Source: Streptomyces rugosispiralis
Lineage (GTDB): Bacteria > Actinomycetota > Actinomycetes > Streptomycetales > Streptomycetaceae
Reading direction: 5' to 3'
NCBI RefSeq assembly: GCF_024505145.1
Contig: NZ_JANIAA010000037.1
Location: 1-64,000, forward strand
DNA: 64,000 nucleotides
In this document: piece after piece, positions 15,235 to 23,537 of the stretch
Layout: the number at the start of each line of letters is the position of its first letter
Position numbering within the stretch: the first letter of the stretch is position 1
Notes under the pieces: model-generated
Databases searched by the model: none
Seen by the model: only the letters and a program-made list of their open reading frames with translations
What the model was told of the DNA's origin: nothing
Program-made: the position numbers and the translations under genes

Positions 15235-16182
15235 ATGGACCGGTGGGACCGGATGGGGCGGCTGGCCGCGTACGGGGGCGCCGCCGCCATGGCCCCCTAC
15301 GCCGTGATCAAGGTGTCGTGGGTGGTCGGCTCACTGCTCGGACTGGCGCCGGTCGGGGCCGGGTTCGGGCTCGCCGAATGGGTGGTGCTCAACACGATCA
15401 CGGTCGGCATGGCGGTCATCGGAATCACTCTCGGACTGGCGCTGGCCCGGCCGTGGGGAATGCGGCTGCCCGGGGTGCCACTGGTGTTCTGCGCCTGGGT
15501 CGGCGCGGGGTTCCTGGTCTCGATGCTGCCGTACGCGGTGGCCGACTCGCTGCTGTCGGAGCCGGACGCCTCCGGCTCCGGGAGCGACAGCGACCCGCAG
15601 ATGCCCGGCTGGGAGGCCGCCCTGATCCAGTTCGGCTTCATCGGCATGGGCCTGGGCCTGACCCTCGCGCTCCCCGCCTATCTGCGCAGGCGCTGGCCCG
15701 AGGCGTTCAGCGGCCGGGCCGGCGGTCCCGCACCGCTCGGCCGGGCGGCCGTGGCGCTCGGCGCCGCCGTCGGCCTGATGTGGCTGTACTGGGCGGCGGG
15801 CGGCACCGCGGGCCTCGCCCACCCCGACGAGGGCCGTACCACCTGGCGCCTGCTGTGCGGGATCTGCGGCACCTGGGCGCTGGTCGCCGCGTTCGCCGTG
15901 GCCCGCCCCGGCCGCGAGGGCCCCGGTCGGCTTCCCCGCTGGCTGCCGTCGGTCCTCGGCTGGCTCGGCTCGGGCTCGCTGTTCGCGTGGAGCGGCTGGA
16001 AGCTGCCCTTCACGCTGTACGTGGCGATCGCCTCGCCCTCCGACGTCGTCCTCCCGGAACGGCTGGGCCTCGCGATCACCCTCCACCTGTGCGCCGTCGC
16101 GGCGGGCGCCGCGATGATGTGGACCCTGACCCGCGCCCCGTCCCGGACCACCCCGGGCGTGGCCACGGCCCCACCCGCCTGA
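15235..16182 (+). CDS. Polytopic membrane protein of unknown function
   Basis: 315 aa from the ATG at 15235 with AAGGAG 7 nt upstream. About eight hydrophobic segments are visible, for example PYAVIKVSWVVGSLLGLAPV, WVVLNTITVGMAVIGITLGL and LTLHLCAVAAGAAMMWTL-like stretches near the end. There is an acidic Ser/Gly/Asp loop (PDASGSGSDSDPQMP, around residue 118) outside the membrane. No transporter or enzyme signature is recognisable. It stands alone on the forward strand at the edge of the biosynthetic region, and its 3' end is followed by a 9-bp repeat array. Function unknown. Confidence 0.8.
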   Translation: MDRWDRMGRLAAYGGAAAMAPYAVIKVSWVVGSLLGLAPVGAGFGLAEWVVLNTITVGMAVIGITLGLALARPWGMRLPGVPLVFCAWVGAGFLVSMLPYAVADSLLSEPDASGSGSDSDPQMPGWEAALIQFGFIGMGLGLTLALPAYLRRRWPEAFSGRAGGPAPLGRAAVALGAAVGLMWLYWAAGGTAGLAHPDEGRTTWRLLCGICGTWALVAAFAVARPGREGPGRLPRWLPSVLGWLGSGSLFAWSGWKLPFTLYVAIASPSDVVLPERLGLAITLHLCAVAAGAAMMWTLTRAPSRTTPGVATAPPA

Positions 16183-16202
16183 CACCCCCCACCCACCTGA
16201 CG

Positions 16203-16281
16203 CCGCCCGAGCCGCCCGAGCCGCCCGAGCCGCCCGAGCCGCCCGAGCCGCCCGAGCCGCCCGAGCCGCCCGAGCCGCCCG
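16203..16281. repeat. Tandem repeat, 8 perfect copies of CCGCCCGAG
   Basis: Eight exact 9-bp units from 16203 to 16274 plus a partial unit. Forward translation gives Pro-Pro-Glu repeats and reverse translation Ser/Gly-rich repeats, but no gene around it is supported in either frame. It starts 20 bp after the stop of the membrane protein. Confidence 0.92.
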
Positions 16282-16349
16282 GCGCCAACGGCCGTGCGGG
16301 GCCGGAGGTTTCCGCCTCAGCGCTCCTCGCGCGTCGGATCGGGGTGCGG

Positions 16350-16626
16350 CGCCCAGCCGACAGGTGCGTCTCAACGAACACCCACGGGACGGAGGAACCG
16401 GCTCGGTTCCCCGTTCCAGGTGATGGTGAGGGCAGCACGGGCCCGGGTCGCCGCGCCGGCCGCAGACCGTCTGCGGCTTGAGGTCGCGGTGGAGCAGCCC
16501 GGCCTCGTATACGGTGCCGAGTCCTTCGGCGAGCAGGGCACCGAGACTGGCCGCCTCCACCAGCGGCAGCGGCCCCCGCTCGTCGACGATGGTCAGCAGG
16601 TCCTGACCGGGCCCGTCAGCGGTCAC
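16350..16626 (-). pseudogene. Remnant of a Ser/Thr protein kinase
   Basis: Reverse-strand translation near 16626-16480 gives DLLTIVDERGPLPLVEAASL followed by GLGTVYEAGLLHRDLKPQT. This is the region around the catalytic loop of bacterial Ser/Thr kinases (HRDLKPxN, with Asn replaced by Thr). The frame then degenerates. A further piece, LTITWNGEP, appears in another frame around 16410-16440. The N-terminal ATP-binding lobe, DFG loop and transmembrane segment are absent. It is a decayed gene fragment with frameshifts next to the cluster boundary. Confidence 0.7.
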
Positions 16627-16813
16627 GAGCCTGTCAGTTCATGCGAGAGCCCGGCCCCGCCGCCTCGGCCGCGCGGCCGGTGTGGGACGTGGTCCAGGCG
16701 AGGTCGCGCCACCTCTCGGGAGGGCGGCCTCCATAGGGCAACCTTCACCTCGACTTGACTGTCTATTTACGGTCAGCCGCGCGTCCGTTTTCTGGAATCC
16801 AGGGGGATCCCGC

Positions 16814-17221
16814 ATGAATCGCACCATACGTAGCGCCGTCATTTCCGTTGCCCTCACCTGCCTCGCGCTGGGCGTCTCCGCCTGTTCGGACGAGGATGCC
16901 GTAGACGCCGTCGACAAGGTGGTCGACCAGACGTACGAGGTCACCTATGAGGTGACGGGGAAGGATGTCGAGTCGATCGAGTTCAACGGGGGCGGCGGCA
17001 AGGCCATGGACCCGAAGACCGAAACGGTGGAGAAGCCCGCGCTGCCCTGGAAGAAGACGGTGACGCTGAGGGGCATCATGCCGTCGGCGGTCGCGCCGGT
17101 CTCCACCGGCTCCGAGGTGACCTGCAAGATCGTGCACAAGGGCAAGGTCATCGCCGAGGAGAAGGGCGAAAGCCTGATCAACGAGGGGGGCTGCGTCGCG
17201 GAGTCACCGATCGGCGGGTGA
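16814..17221 (+). CDS. MmpS-like lipoprotein
   Basis: 135 aa from the ATG at 16814. The N-terminus is a lipoprotein signal (MNRTIRSAVISVALTCLALG, then VSAC with Cys24 as lipid site). The mature part has VTYEVTG, ALPWKKTVTLRG and VTCKIVHKGKVIAEEKG, the layout of MmpS-type periplasmic accessory proteins, which form a single beta-sandwich-like domain. In mycobacteria these work with MmpL RND transporters; no MmpL gene is nearby, so it may act alone or with a distant partner. Two Cys in the mature domain could form a disulfide. Confidence 0.75.
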   Translation: MNRTIRSAVISVALTCLALGVSACSDEDAVDAVDKVVDQTYEVTYEVTGKDVESIEFNGGGGKAMDPKTETVEKPALPWKKTVTLRGIMPSAVAPVSTGSEVTCKIVHKGKVIAEEKGESLINEGGCVAESPIGG

Positions 17222-17281
17222 CGCCGGACGGTTCGGCCGGACCCGACGCCGGTGACTCCGCCACCGCAGGCCCGCCGCCCG

Positions 17282-18616
17282 TTACTTCGCGGGCTCCAGC
17301 ACCGCCACGCACTCCACATGGTGCGTCACCGGGAAGAGGTCGAAGGCGCGGGTGCGGCGCGGGGCGTAGCCCGCCTCGCGGAAGTACTTGAGGTCGCGGG
17401 CGAGGGCCGCCGGGTCGCAGGCGACATAGGCGATGCGACGGGCGCCCAGGGCCGCGACGCGGGTGACCGTCTCCTTGCCCGCGCCCGCGCGGGGCGGGTC
17501 CAGGACGATCAGGTCGGCCTCGGTGATCCCGGTGCGGGGCAGCACCTGCTCGACCTTGCCGTGCTCGACGCGGACGCGCTCCAGGTCCTGGAGGTTGTGC
17601 CGGGCGTCCTCGACCGCGCGCTTGCTCGACTCGATGCCCAGCACCGCGCCGCTCTCCCCCACCCGCTCGGCGATCGCGCCCGCGAAGAGGCCGACACCGC
17701 AGTACAGATCGAGGGCCATCTCGCCCTTACGGGGCATCAGTCCCTGCATCACGGCCTCGACGAGAACGTCCGCCGCCTTCGAGTGGACCTGCCAGAAGCC
17801 GCCCTCGCCGACCCGCCAGGTGCGGCCCGCCGCGCGCTCGCGGACGAAGGGGCGGCCGTGGACGCGGTGCACCAGACGGGTCCGCTCCCGGCCGCGGGAC
17901 TCGCTGACCCGCAGCACCGAGACCGGCCGGTCCAGCTCCACGATCGGCAGCCGGCCGCCGGGGCGCGGGGTGAGGACCACCTGCCGGTCGGAGGAGCCGG
18001 TGGCGGCGATGGCCTCCACGGTGGCGATCTGGGGCCATTCGCGCTTCTCGACGCCGAGTTCGGTGACGCCGGGGGCGGCGATCAGACAGTGGTCGACCGG
18101 CTCGACGTCGTGCGAGCGGTGGCGGCGCAGCCCGGGACGGCCCTGCTCGTCCACCGCGTACTGCACCCGGGTGCGCCAGGCCGGGACCTCGCCGCGGGCC
18201 ACCTTGTCGCCGGGCGCGGGCTCGACCGTGCCGTCCCAGCCCGCCTCCTCGGGGGTGAGCCCGGCCAGCCGGGCCAGCTGCTCGGTGATCACATCGGCCT
18301 TGAGCCTGCGCTGGGCGCCGGGGGCCGCGTGCTGCCAGTCGCAGCCGCCGCACTTGCCGGGCCCGGCGAACGGGCACGGCGCCTCCACCCGGTCCTTGGC
18401 GGCGTCCAGCACCCGCACCGCGTCGGCGCGCAGGAAACGCGCGCCCTCCTCGCCCTCGGTCACCCGGGCGACGACCCGCTCGCCGGGCAGCGCGTGCCGG
18501 ACGAACAGCACCTGGCCCTCGGCGGTCCGGGCGATGCAGTGGCCGCCGTGCGCCACCGGGCCGACCTCGACCTCGTACTCCTCGCCGACCAGCGATGCCT
18601 TGGGTTCACTTTGCAT
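17282..18616 (-). CDS. TrmA/RlmD-family RNA uracil-C5 methyltransferase
   Basis: 444 aa from the ATG at 18616 (a longer start at 18661 is possible). N-terminal TRAM domain (residues 5-60, VGPVAHGGHCIARTAEG). A Cys cluster CPFAGPGKCGGCDWQHA (about 81-97) probably binds a 4Fe-4S centre with a later Cys. C-terminal Rossmann methyltransferase with LDLYCGVGLFAG (SAM binding), VLDPPRAGAG and the catalytic-Cys motif YVACDPAALARDL. It methylates uridine in tRNA or rRNA; the exact site cannot be told. It is separate from the APC permease gene upstream by about 155 bp of repeat-rich DNA. Confidence 0.9.
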   Translation of the reverse strand: MQSEPKASLVGEEYEVEVGPVAHGGHCIARTAEGQVLFVRHALPGERVVARVTEGEEGARFLRADAVRVLDAAKDRVEAPCPFAGPGKCGGCDWQHAAPGAQRRLKADVITEQLARLAGLTPEEAGWDGTVEPAPGDKVARGEVPAWRTRVQYAVDEQGRPGLRRHRSHDVEPVDHCLIAAPGVTELGVEKREWPQIATVEAIAATGSSDRQVVLTPRPGGRLPIVELDRPVSVLRVSESRGRERTRLVHRVHGRPFVRERAAGRTWRVGEGGFWQVHSKAADVLVEAVMQGLMPRKGEMALDLYCGVGLFAGAIAERVGESGAVLGIESSKRAVEDARHNLQDLERVRVEHGKVEQVLPRTGITEADLIVLDPPRAGAGKETVTRVAALGARRIAYVACDPAALARDLKYFREAGYAPRRTRAFDLFPVTHHVECVAVLEPAK

Positions 18617-18701
18617 GGCGGGCTCAGGCTCCAGAAGGTGTGAGGGGGCGCGGTGGGACAACAGCCCACCAGTCTACGTCCCGCCGGACCTCACCCCGTC
18701 A

Positions 18702-18774
18702 CCCCCGGATCCCCGGGCCCCCGGATCCCCGGGCCCCAGGCCCCCGGATCCCCAAGCCTCCGGATCCCCGGGCC
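18702..18774. repeat. GC-rich tandem repeat of a CCGGATCCCCGGGCC-type unit
   Basis: Four to five imperfect 15-18 bp units containing CCGGATCCCCGGG, just downstream of the stop of the APC permease gene. Each unit has the palindromes GGATCC and CCCGGG, so the transcript could fold into several hairpins and end transcription. Confidence 0.75.
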
Positions 18775-20879
18775 TAGCGACCCGGCACCTGCGAGGTGAC
18801 GCCCGGCTTCTCGCCCTTCGCCCCCTTCTCGCCCTTCTCGCCCTTCTCCCGCTTGGGCGGGATCACCGGGCCGCGCCGCACCGCACCCGGCGCGCTCCAC
18901 TCGGCCCGCTTGCGGGCCCGCTTCCGGGCCAGCTCGGAGGAGTCCAGCTGCCACGGCACGGAGGTCACCATGACGCCCGGGGTGAACAGCAGCCGCCCCT
19001 TGAGCCGCAGCGCGCTCTGGTTGTGCAGCAGATGCTCGTACCAGTGGCCGACCACGTACTCCGGGATGAAGACGGAGACCACATCGCGCGGGCTCTCCCG
19101 GCGCAGGCTCTTGACGTAGTCGATGACCGGCCGGGTGATCTCGCGGTAGGGCGAGTCGAGGATCTTGAGCGGTACGTCTATCCCGCGCTCGTGCCACACC
19201 GTCTGGAGCGCCTTCGTCTCGGCGGGGTCCACGTTGATGCTCAGCGCCTCCAGCCGGTGGGAGCGCATCAGCTTGGCGTAGGCCAGGGCGCGCAGCGTCG
19301 GCTTGTGGACCTTGGAGACCAGGACGATGGAGTGCACCCGGGAGGGGCGCACCTCCTCCTCGTCGAGATGTTCGGTGGCCGCCGCCAGTTCCTCGGAGAC
19401 GCCGTCGTAGTGGCGCCTGATGGCCGTCATGGTGACGTAGAAGATGACCATGCCGAGCAGGGCGACCCAGGCGCCGTGGGTGAACTTCGTCAGCAGCACC
19501 ACGACCAGCACCAGACCGGTGAAGAAGGCCCCGAAGGTGTTGATCGCGCGGGAGCGGATCATGCGGCGGCGGACGGCCTGGTCCCGCTCGGTGGCCAGAT
19601 GGCGGTTCCAGTGCCGCACCATACCGGTCTGGCTGAGGGTGAACGAGACGAAGACACCGACGATGTAGAGCTGGATCAGCCGGGTGGAGTCGGCCCCGTA
19701 GAGGTAGACCAGGACCGCGGCGGCCGACGCCAGCAGCACGATGCCGTTGGAGAAGGCGAGCCGGTCGCCGCGGGTGTGCAGCTGACGGGGCAGATAGCGG
19801 TCCTGGGCCAGGATCGAGCCGAGCAGCGGGAAGCCGTTGTACGCGGTGTTGGCGGCCAGGAACAGCACCAGCGCGGTGGCTCCGGCCAGCACCACGAAGA
19901 GGAACGAGCCGTCGCCGAAGACCGCGGCCGCCACCTGCGAGATCACCGGGTTCTGGGTGTAGTCGGCGCCCACCGGGGTGCCGTTCTTCAGCAGGTCGTG
20001 CGCGGGGTTCTCGGCCATCTTGACGTTGGTGACCAGAGCGAGGGTGATGATGCCGACGAACATGGTCACGGCGAGGCCGCCCATCAGCGCCAGCGTCGTC
20101 GCCGCGTTACGGCTCTTGGGCTTGCGGAAGGCGGGCACGCCGTTGCTGATCGCCTCGACGCCGGTCAGGGCCGCGCAGCCGTCGGAGAACGCGCGCAGCA
20201 GCAGGAAGATCAGCGCGAAACCGGCCAGCCCGGTCTGCTCGGCGTGCACCTCGAAGCCCGCGGTGGGGGCCTTCATGTCGTCGCCCTGGACCAGCCCGCG
20301 GTAGGCGCCCCAGAGGATCATCACGAAGACGCCGCCGACGAAGACATAGGTGGGGACCGCGAAGAGCTTGCCCGACTCCCGTACGCCCCGCAGGTTCATG
20401 AGCGTCAGCAGCAGGATGATCCCGACCGCGCAGAGCGTCTTGTGCTCGACGATGAAGGGGACGGCCGAGCCGAGGTTCTCCACACCGGAGGAGATCGACA
20501 CCGCCACCGTGAGGACGTAGTCGACCAGCAGGGCGCTGGCGACGGTCAGCCCGGCCTTGGGGCCGAGGTTGGTGGTGGCGACCTCGTAGTCACCGCCTCC
20601 GCTGGGGTACGCGTGGACGTTCTGGCGGTACGAGGCGACCACCGTGAACATCAGCACGATGATCGCGATCGTGATCCACGGGCTGTAGTGGTAGGCCGAC
20701 GCCCCCGCCACGGACAGAACGATCATCACCTGCCCCGGCGCGTACGCGACGGAGGACAGGGGGTCGGAAGCGAAGACGGGGAGCGCGATGCGCTTCGGGA
20801 GGAGGGTCTCCCCCAGCTTGTCGCTGCGCAGCGCCCGCCCGATCAGGATCCGTTTCGGGAGGTCGGTCAGTTTGGACAC
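18774..20879 (-). CDS. APC-superfamily permease with C-terminal cytosolic domain (KimA/KUP-like)
   Basis: 701 aa from a GTG at 20879. Twelve hydrophobic helices fill residues 35-480, opening with LPVFASDPLSSVAYAPGQ, the conserved first-helix region of APC permeases, and including FLLLRAFSDGCAALTGVEAI. A cytosolic domain of about 200 residues follows (SRVHSIVLVSKVHKPTLRAL, with VVSVFIPEYVVGHWYEHLLHNQ), as in B. subtilis KimA-type potassium importers. The C-terminus is a Lys-rich EKGEKGEKGAKGEK tail. It is divergent from the TrkA pair at 27100-28442, with the conservon between. Potassium transport is the most likely function; amino-acid transport is an alternative. Confidence 0.8.
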   Translation of the reverse strand: MSKLTDLPKRILIGRALRSDKLGETLLPKRIALPVFASDPLSSVAYAPGQVMIVLSVAGASAYHYSPWITIAIIVLMFTVVASYRQNVHAYPSGGGDYEVATTNLGPKAGLTVASALLVDYVLTVAVSISSGVENLGSAVPFIVEHKTLCAVGIILLLTLMNLRGVRESGKLFAVPTYVFVGGVFVMILWGAYRGLVQGDDMKAPTAGFEVHAEQTGLAGFALIFLLLRAFSDGCAALTGVEAISNGVPAFRKPKSRNAATTLALMGGLAVTMFVGIITLALVTNVKMAENPAHDLLKNGTPVGADYTQNPVISQVAAAVFGDGSFLFVVLAGATALVLFLAANTAYNGFPLLGSILAQDRYLPRQLHTRGDRLAFSNGIVLLASAAAVLVYLYGADSTRLIQLYIVGVFVSFTLSQTGMVRHWNRHLATERDQAVRRRMIRSRAINTFGAFFTGLVLVVVLLTKFTHGAWVALLGMVIFYVTMTAIRRHYDGVSEELAAATEHLDEEEVRPSRVHSIVLVSKVHKPTLRALAYAKLMRSHRLEALSINVDPAETKALQTVWHERGIDVPLKILDSPYREITRPVIDYVKSLRRESPRDVVSVFIPEYVVGHWYEHLLHNQSALRLKGRLLFTPGVMVTSVPWQLDSSELARKRARKRAEWSAPGAVRRGPVIPPKREKGEKGEKGAKGEKPGVTSQVPGR

Positions 20880-20967
20880 GCAGAGGATCGTAAGGGGTAG
20901 CCCGTGCCCCCGCCCACCCGCCCACCCCCGGGAAAAGGGGCGGGCGGGAGCACGGACCCCCGAGCGG

Positions 20968-22191
20968 TCAGGCCAGTCGCGCGGGCAGGGTGCGGTGGCC
21001 GTTGGAGATGAACGACTCCACCGGCTCCAGGGGGTCCTGCCCGGACGCGAGTGCGAGCCCGGGGAAGCGGTCGAAGAGCGCCGGGAGCGCGATCGCGGCC
21101 TCCAGCCGCCCCAGCGGGGCGCCGACGCACAGATGGACGCCGTGGCCGAACGCCAGATGGTTCTTGAGCCGCCGGGTGACGTCGAAGGCGTCCGCGTCGC
21201 CGTGCACCTCCGGGTCGCGTCCGGCGGCCGCGTAGGCGGCCAGGATCGCGTCGCCCTTGCGCAGCACCACGCCGCCGTCCAGCTCGATGTCCTCCACCGC
21301 GTAGCGCAGCGGCAGGTTGGCGACCGGGGCGGAGTGCCGCAGGGTCTCCTCGATCACATCGTCCCAGGTGGCCCGGGACGCCCGGACGTGCTCGAGCTGC
21401 TCGGGCCGGGTGAGCAGCGCGTGGATGGCGTTGTCCAGGAGGTTGACCGTGGTCTCATGACCGGCCGAGAGGAACAGGGCGAGGGTGTCGGTCAGCTCCT
21501 TCTCGCTGAGCCTGGAGCCGCTCTCCTCGTCCCGCACCGCGATCAGCCCGCTGGTCAGGTCGTCGCCGGGGTTCTCGCGCTTGGTGGCCACCAGTTCGCC
21601 GAGTACGGCGTACATCTCGCCGTAGGTGGCGGTGACCTCCTCCGCGGAGGCTGAGGTGTGGAAGATGCTGTCCACGACCCGGCGCATCCGCTCGCGCAGG
21701 TTCTCGTCCTCGAGCCCGAACAGCTCGGAGATCACCTGGATGGGCAGCGGATACGCGTACGCCTCGCGCAGGTCGACCACCTCGCCCGGCGCGACGGCGG
21801 CCAGGTCGTCCAGGAGCCTGGCGCAGATCTCCTCGATGCGCGGCCGCAGGGCGGCGGTGCGCCGGGCGGTGAACGCCTTGGAGACCAGGGTGCGCAGCCG
21901 CCGGTGCTCACCCCCGTAGGCCGTGAACATGTTCTCCACGGCGACCCAGGTGATCAGCGGCCACTCCGGCGAGATCTCACCGTTGTTCCACGCGGGCCAG
22001 TGCTGCCGGGGGTCCTTGGAGACCCGTGGGTCGGTCAGCAGCTGTTTGAGCGTGCGCTGGCGGGTTATTGCCCACGCCACCACGCCGTCAGGAAGCTCAA
22101 CAAGCGTCGCCTCGCCGCCTGCTGCGACTCGGGCTGCCTCTCCGACGATGTCTCGGCCGGCGGGGTCGAGGACGATGGGACGGGGTTCCAC
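20968..22191 (-). CDS. Cytochrome P450 (CYP154-like), conservon-associated
   Basis: 407 aa from a GTG at 22191. All usual P450 motifs are present: AGHETT (243-248) in the I helix, ETLR (282-285) as ExxR in the K helix, and the heme loop FGHGVHLCVG with Cys355. The start PIVLDPAGRDIVGEAARV fits the N-terminus of CYP154-type enzymes, so it should not be moved downstream. As a result the gene overlaps the preceding P450 by 127 bp (22065-22191). It is the last gene of the conservon operon. In S. coelicolor such P450s are paired with CYP157 members beside conservons; the substrate is unknown. Confidence 0.9.
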   Translation of the reverse strand: MEPRPIVLDPAGRDIVGEAARVAAGGEATLVELPDGVVAWAITRQRTLKQLLTDPRVSKDPRQHWPAWNNGEISPEWPLITWVAVENMFTAYGGEHRRLRTLVSKAFTARRTAALRPRIEEICARLLDDLAAVAPGEVVDLREAYAYPLPIQVISELFGLEDENLRERMRRVVDSIFHTSASAEEVTATYGEMYAVLGELVATKRENPGDDLTSGLIAVRDEESGSRLSEKELTDTLALFLSAGHETTVNLLDNAIHALLTRPEQLEHVRASRATWDDVIEETLRHSAPVANLPLRYAVEDIELDGGVVLRKGDAILAAYAAAGRDPEVHGDADAFDVTRRLKNHLAFGHGVHLCVGAPLGRLEAAIALPALFDRFPGLALASGQDPLEPVESFISNGHRTLPARLA

Positions 22192-23537
22192 TGGCTGCCT
22201 CCAGGGTTCTCGTCGAATGGGGCCGACTTGGACACGGATGCCGCGAACGGCTCGGCCTGAGCCGCCGCCTGGGCGGGGAAGCGCACCGGCAGGGCGGCCA
22301 GGGCGCGGTGGAAGGGGCCGGTCCGCCAGGTCAGCCGCTCGACCGGAACCGCCAGTTCCATGTCGGGGAGGCGGTCCAGGAGCCGCTCGATGGCCACGGA
22401 GGCGATCACCCGGGCGGGCCGCTCGGCGGGGCAGCGGTGGGCGCCCGCGCTCCAGGCCAGATGGGCCCGGTTGCCGGAGCGGCGGTCGGAGGCCAGGGCG
22501 GCCTCGTGGTTGGCCGCCGCGTAGCTGATCAGCACCGGGTCGCCCTTGCGCAGCCGTACGCCCGCCACCTCGCAGTCGTACCGGGGGAACCGGGTGCCGT
22601 AGTTGGCCATCGGCGGATCGTTCCAGAGCACCTCGTCCAGGGCGTCCTGGACGGGCATGCTGCCGCCGGACAGCTCACCGGCGAAGCGGTCGTCCGACAG
22701 CAGCAGCCGCAGCGCGTTGGCGATCAGGTTCTGCTCGGGGTCGGTACCGGCCGCCATCATCAGGATGATCTGCTGCATCAGCTCGTCGTCGGAGAGCTGC
22801 GAGGGGTGGGCGATCAGCCAGGAGGTGACGTCGGCGGCGAGCTGCTCGCGCTTCTCCGCCACCAGGCCGGAGATCCACCGGAGCAGCTCGTCGTTGGCCG
22901 CCGCCGCGTCCTCGCCGCTGTCGAAGAGCTTCATCATCGTCTCGACCAGCTTCGGCCCGTCCGCCGGGCGGGCGCCGAAGAGCTGGTTGAAGACCAGCAG
23001 CGGGAGCACCGACGCGTACTCGGTGATCAGATCGGCCTGGCCCCGGGAGGCGAAGGCGTCGATCAGCGTCTCCGCGCTGCGCTCGACGTACTCGCTGAGG
23101 GCGTGCGGATCCACCCGGTCCAGGCTGTCGGTGATCGCCCCGCGCAGCCGGGCATGTGCCTCCCCGTCGCTGAACAGCGCGTTCGGCCGGTACATCATCA
23201 TCGGCGCGACCGGGTTGTCCAGCCCCACGGTGCCGTCCTGCATCGCCCGCCAGCTACGCGGGTCCTTGGCGAACCGCTCGGTGTCGCGCAGGATCTCCAG
23301 GCCGAGCTGATAGCTGGTGACCAGCGAGGCGTACACCCCCGGCGACAGCTCGACCGGTGCGATCGGCCCGAAGGTGGCGCGCATCCGCGCATAGGCACCG
23401 TGCGGGTCGTCGGCGAACTCCTGACCGTACATCGGCACGGCCGCGCGGGACCCGGTGGCGCCCCCGGCCTCGGCGGGGGCGGCGTGCGCGGGGCAGCCGG
23501 GCGGCGGAACGGGTCCGACGGCTGGACTGTTGGTCAC
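22065..23537 (-). CDS. Cytochrome P450 lacking ExxR (CYP157-like), conservon-associated
   Basis: 490 aa from a GTG at 23537 overlapping the GTPase stop (GTGA), with CAGGAG upstream. I helix AAGTDPEQN (263-270). The K helix reads EVLW (302-305), without the Arg of ExxR. The heme loop AWSAGAHRCPAERP has Cys369, with Pro in place of Gly after it. Loss of ExxR is a known trait of the CYP157 family of Streptomyces. After the normal P450 end (about residue 420, ALPVRF) there is an extra tail of about 70 residues rich in Ala, Ser, Pro and Gln, ending in LLSFLTAWWRGQ; it overlaps the next P450 gene. Confidence 0.88.
   Translation of the reverse strand: MTNSPAVGPVPPPGCPAHAAPAEAGGATGSRAAVPMYGQEFADDPHGAYARMRATFGPIAPVELSPGVYASLVTSYQLGLEILRDTERFAKDPRSWRAMQDGTVGLDNPVAPMMMYRPNALFSDGEAHARLRGAITDSLDRVDPHALSEYVERSAETLIDAFASRGQADLITEYASVLPLLVFNQLFGARPADGPKLVETMMKLFDSGEDAAAANDELLRWISGLVAEKREQLAADVTSWLIAHPSQLSDDELMQQIILMMAAGTDPEQNLIANALRLLLSDDRFAGELSGGSMPVQDALDEVLWNDPPMANYGTRFPRYDCEVAGVRLRKGDPVLISYAAANHEAALASDRRSGNRAHLAWSAGAHRCPAERPARVIASVAIERLLDRLPDMELAVPVERLTWRTGPFHRALAALPVRFPAQAAAQAEPFAASVSKSAPFDENPGGSQWNPVPSSSTPPAETSSERQPESQQAARRRLLSFLTAWWRGQ

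Larger units (their letters stand above)
16183..16813. other. Intergenic region with tandem repeat and kinase remnant
   Basis: About 630 bp. It holds the 9-bp repeat array (16203-16281) and, on the reverse strand, the decayed kinase piece (about 16350-16626). The last 80 bp before the lipoprotein gene are AT-richer (GACTGTCTATTTACGG, 16757-16772) and probably contain its promoter. Confidence 0.5.

Noticed and set aside
17433..20900. Very long open frame on the forward strand (over 1100 codons) across the trmA and APC permease genes
   Set aside because: Product is Arg/Ser/Pro-rich without domains and lies antisense to two clear genes; a by-product of GC-rich codon bias.
20880..20967. ydaO-type riboswitch upstream of the KimA/KUP-like permease
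   Set aside because: The 88-bp gap is too short and shows none of the conserved blocks found before the M23 gene.
20968..23537. The two P450s as tailoring enzymes of the polyketide-peptide cluster
   Set aside because: They are coupled to cvnA-D genes with which such P450s are normally paired, and a methyltransferase and a permease separate them from the cluster.
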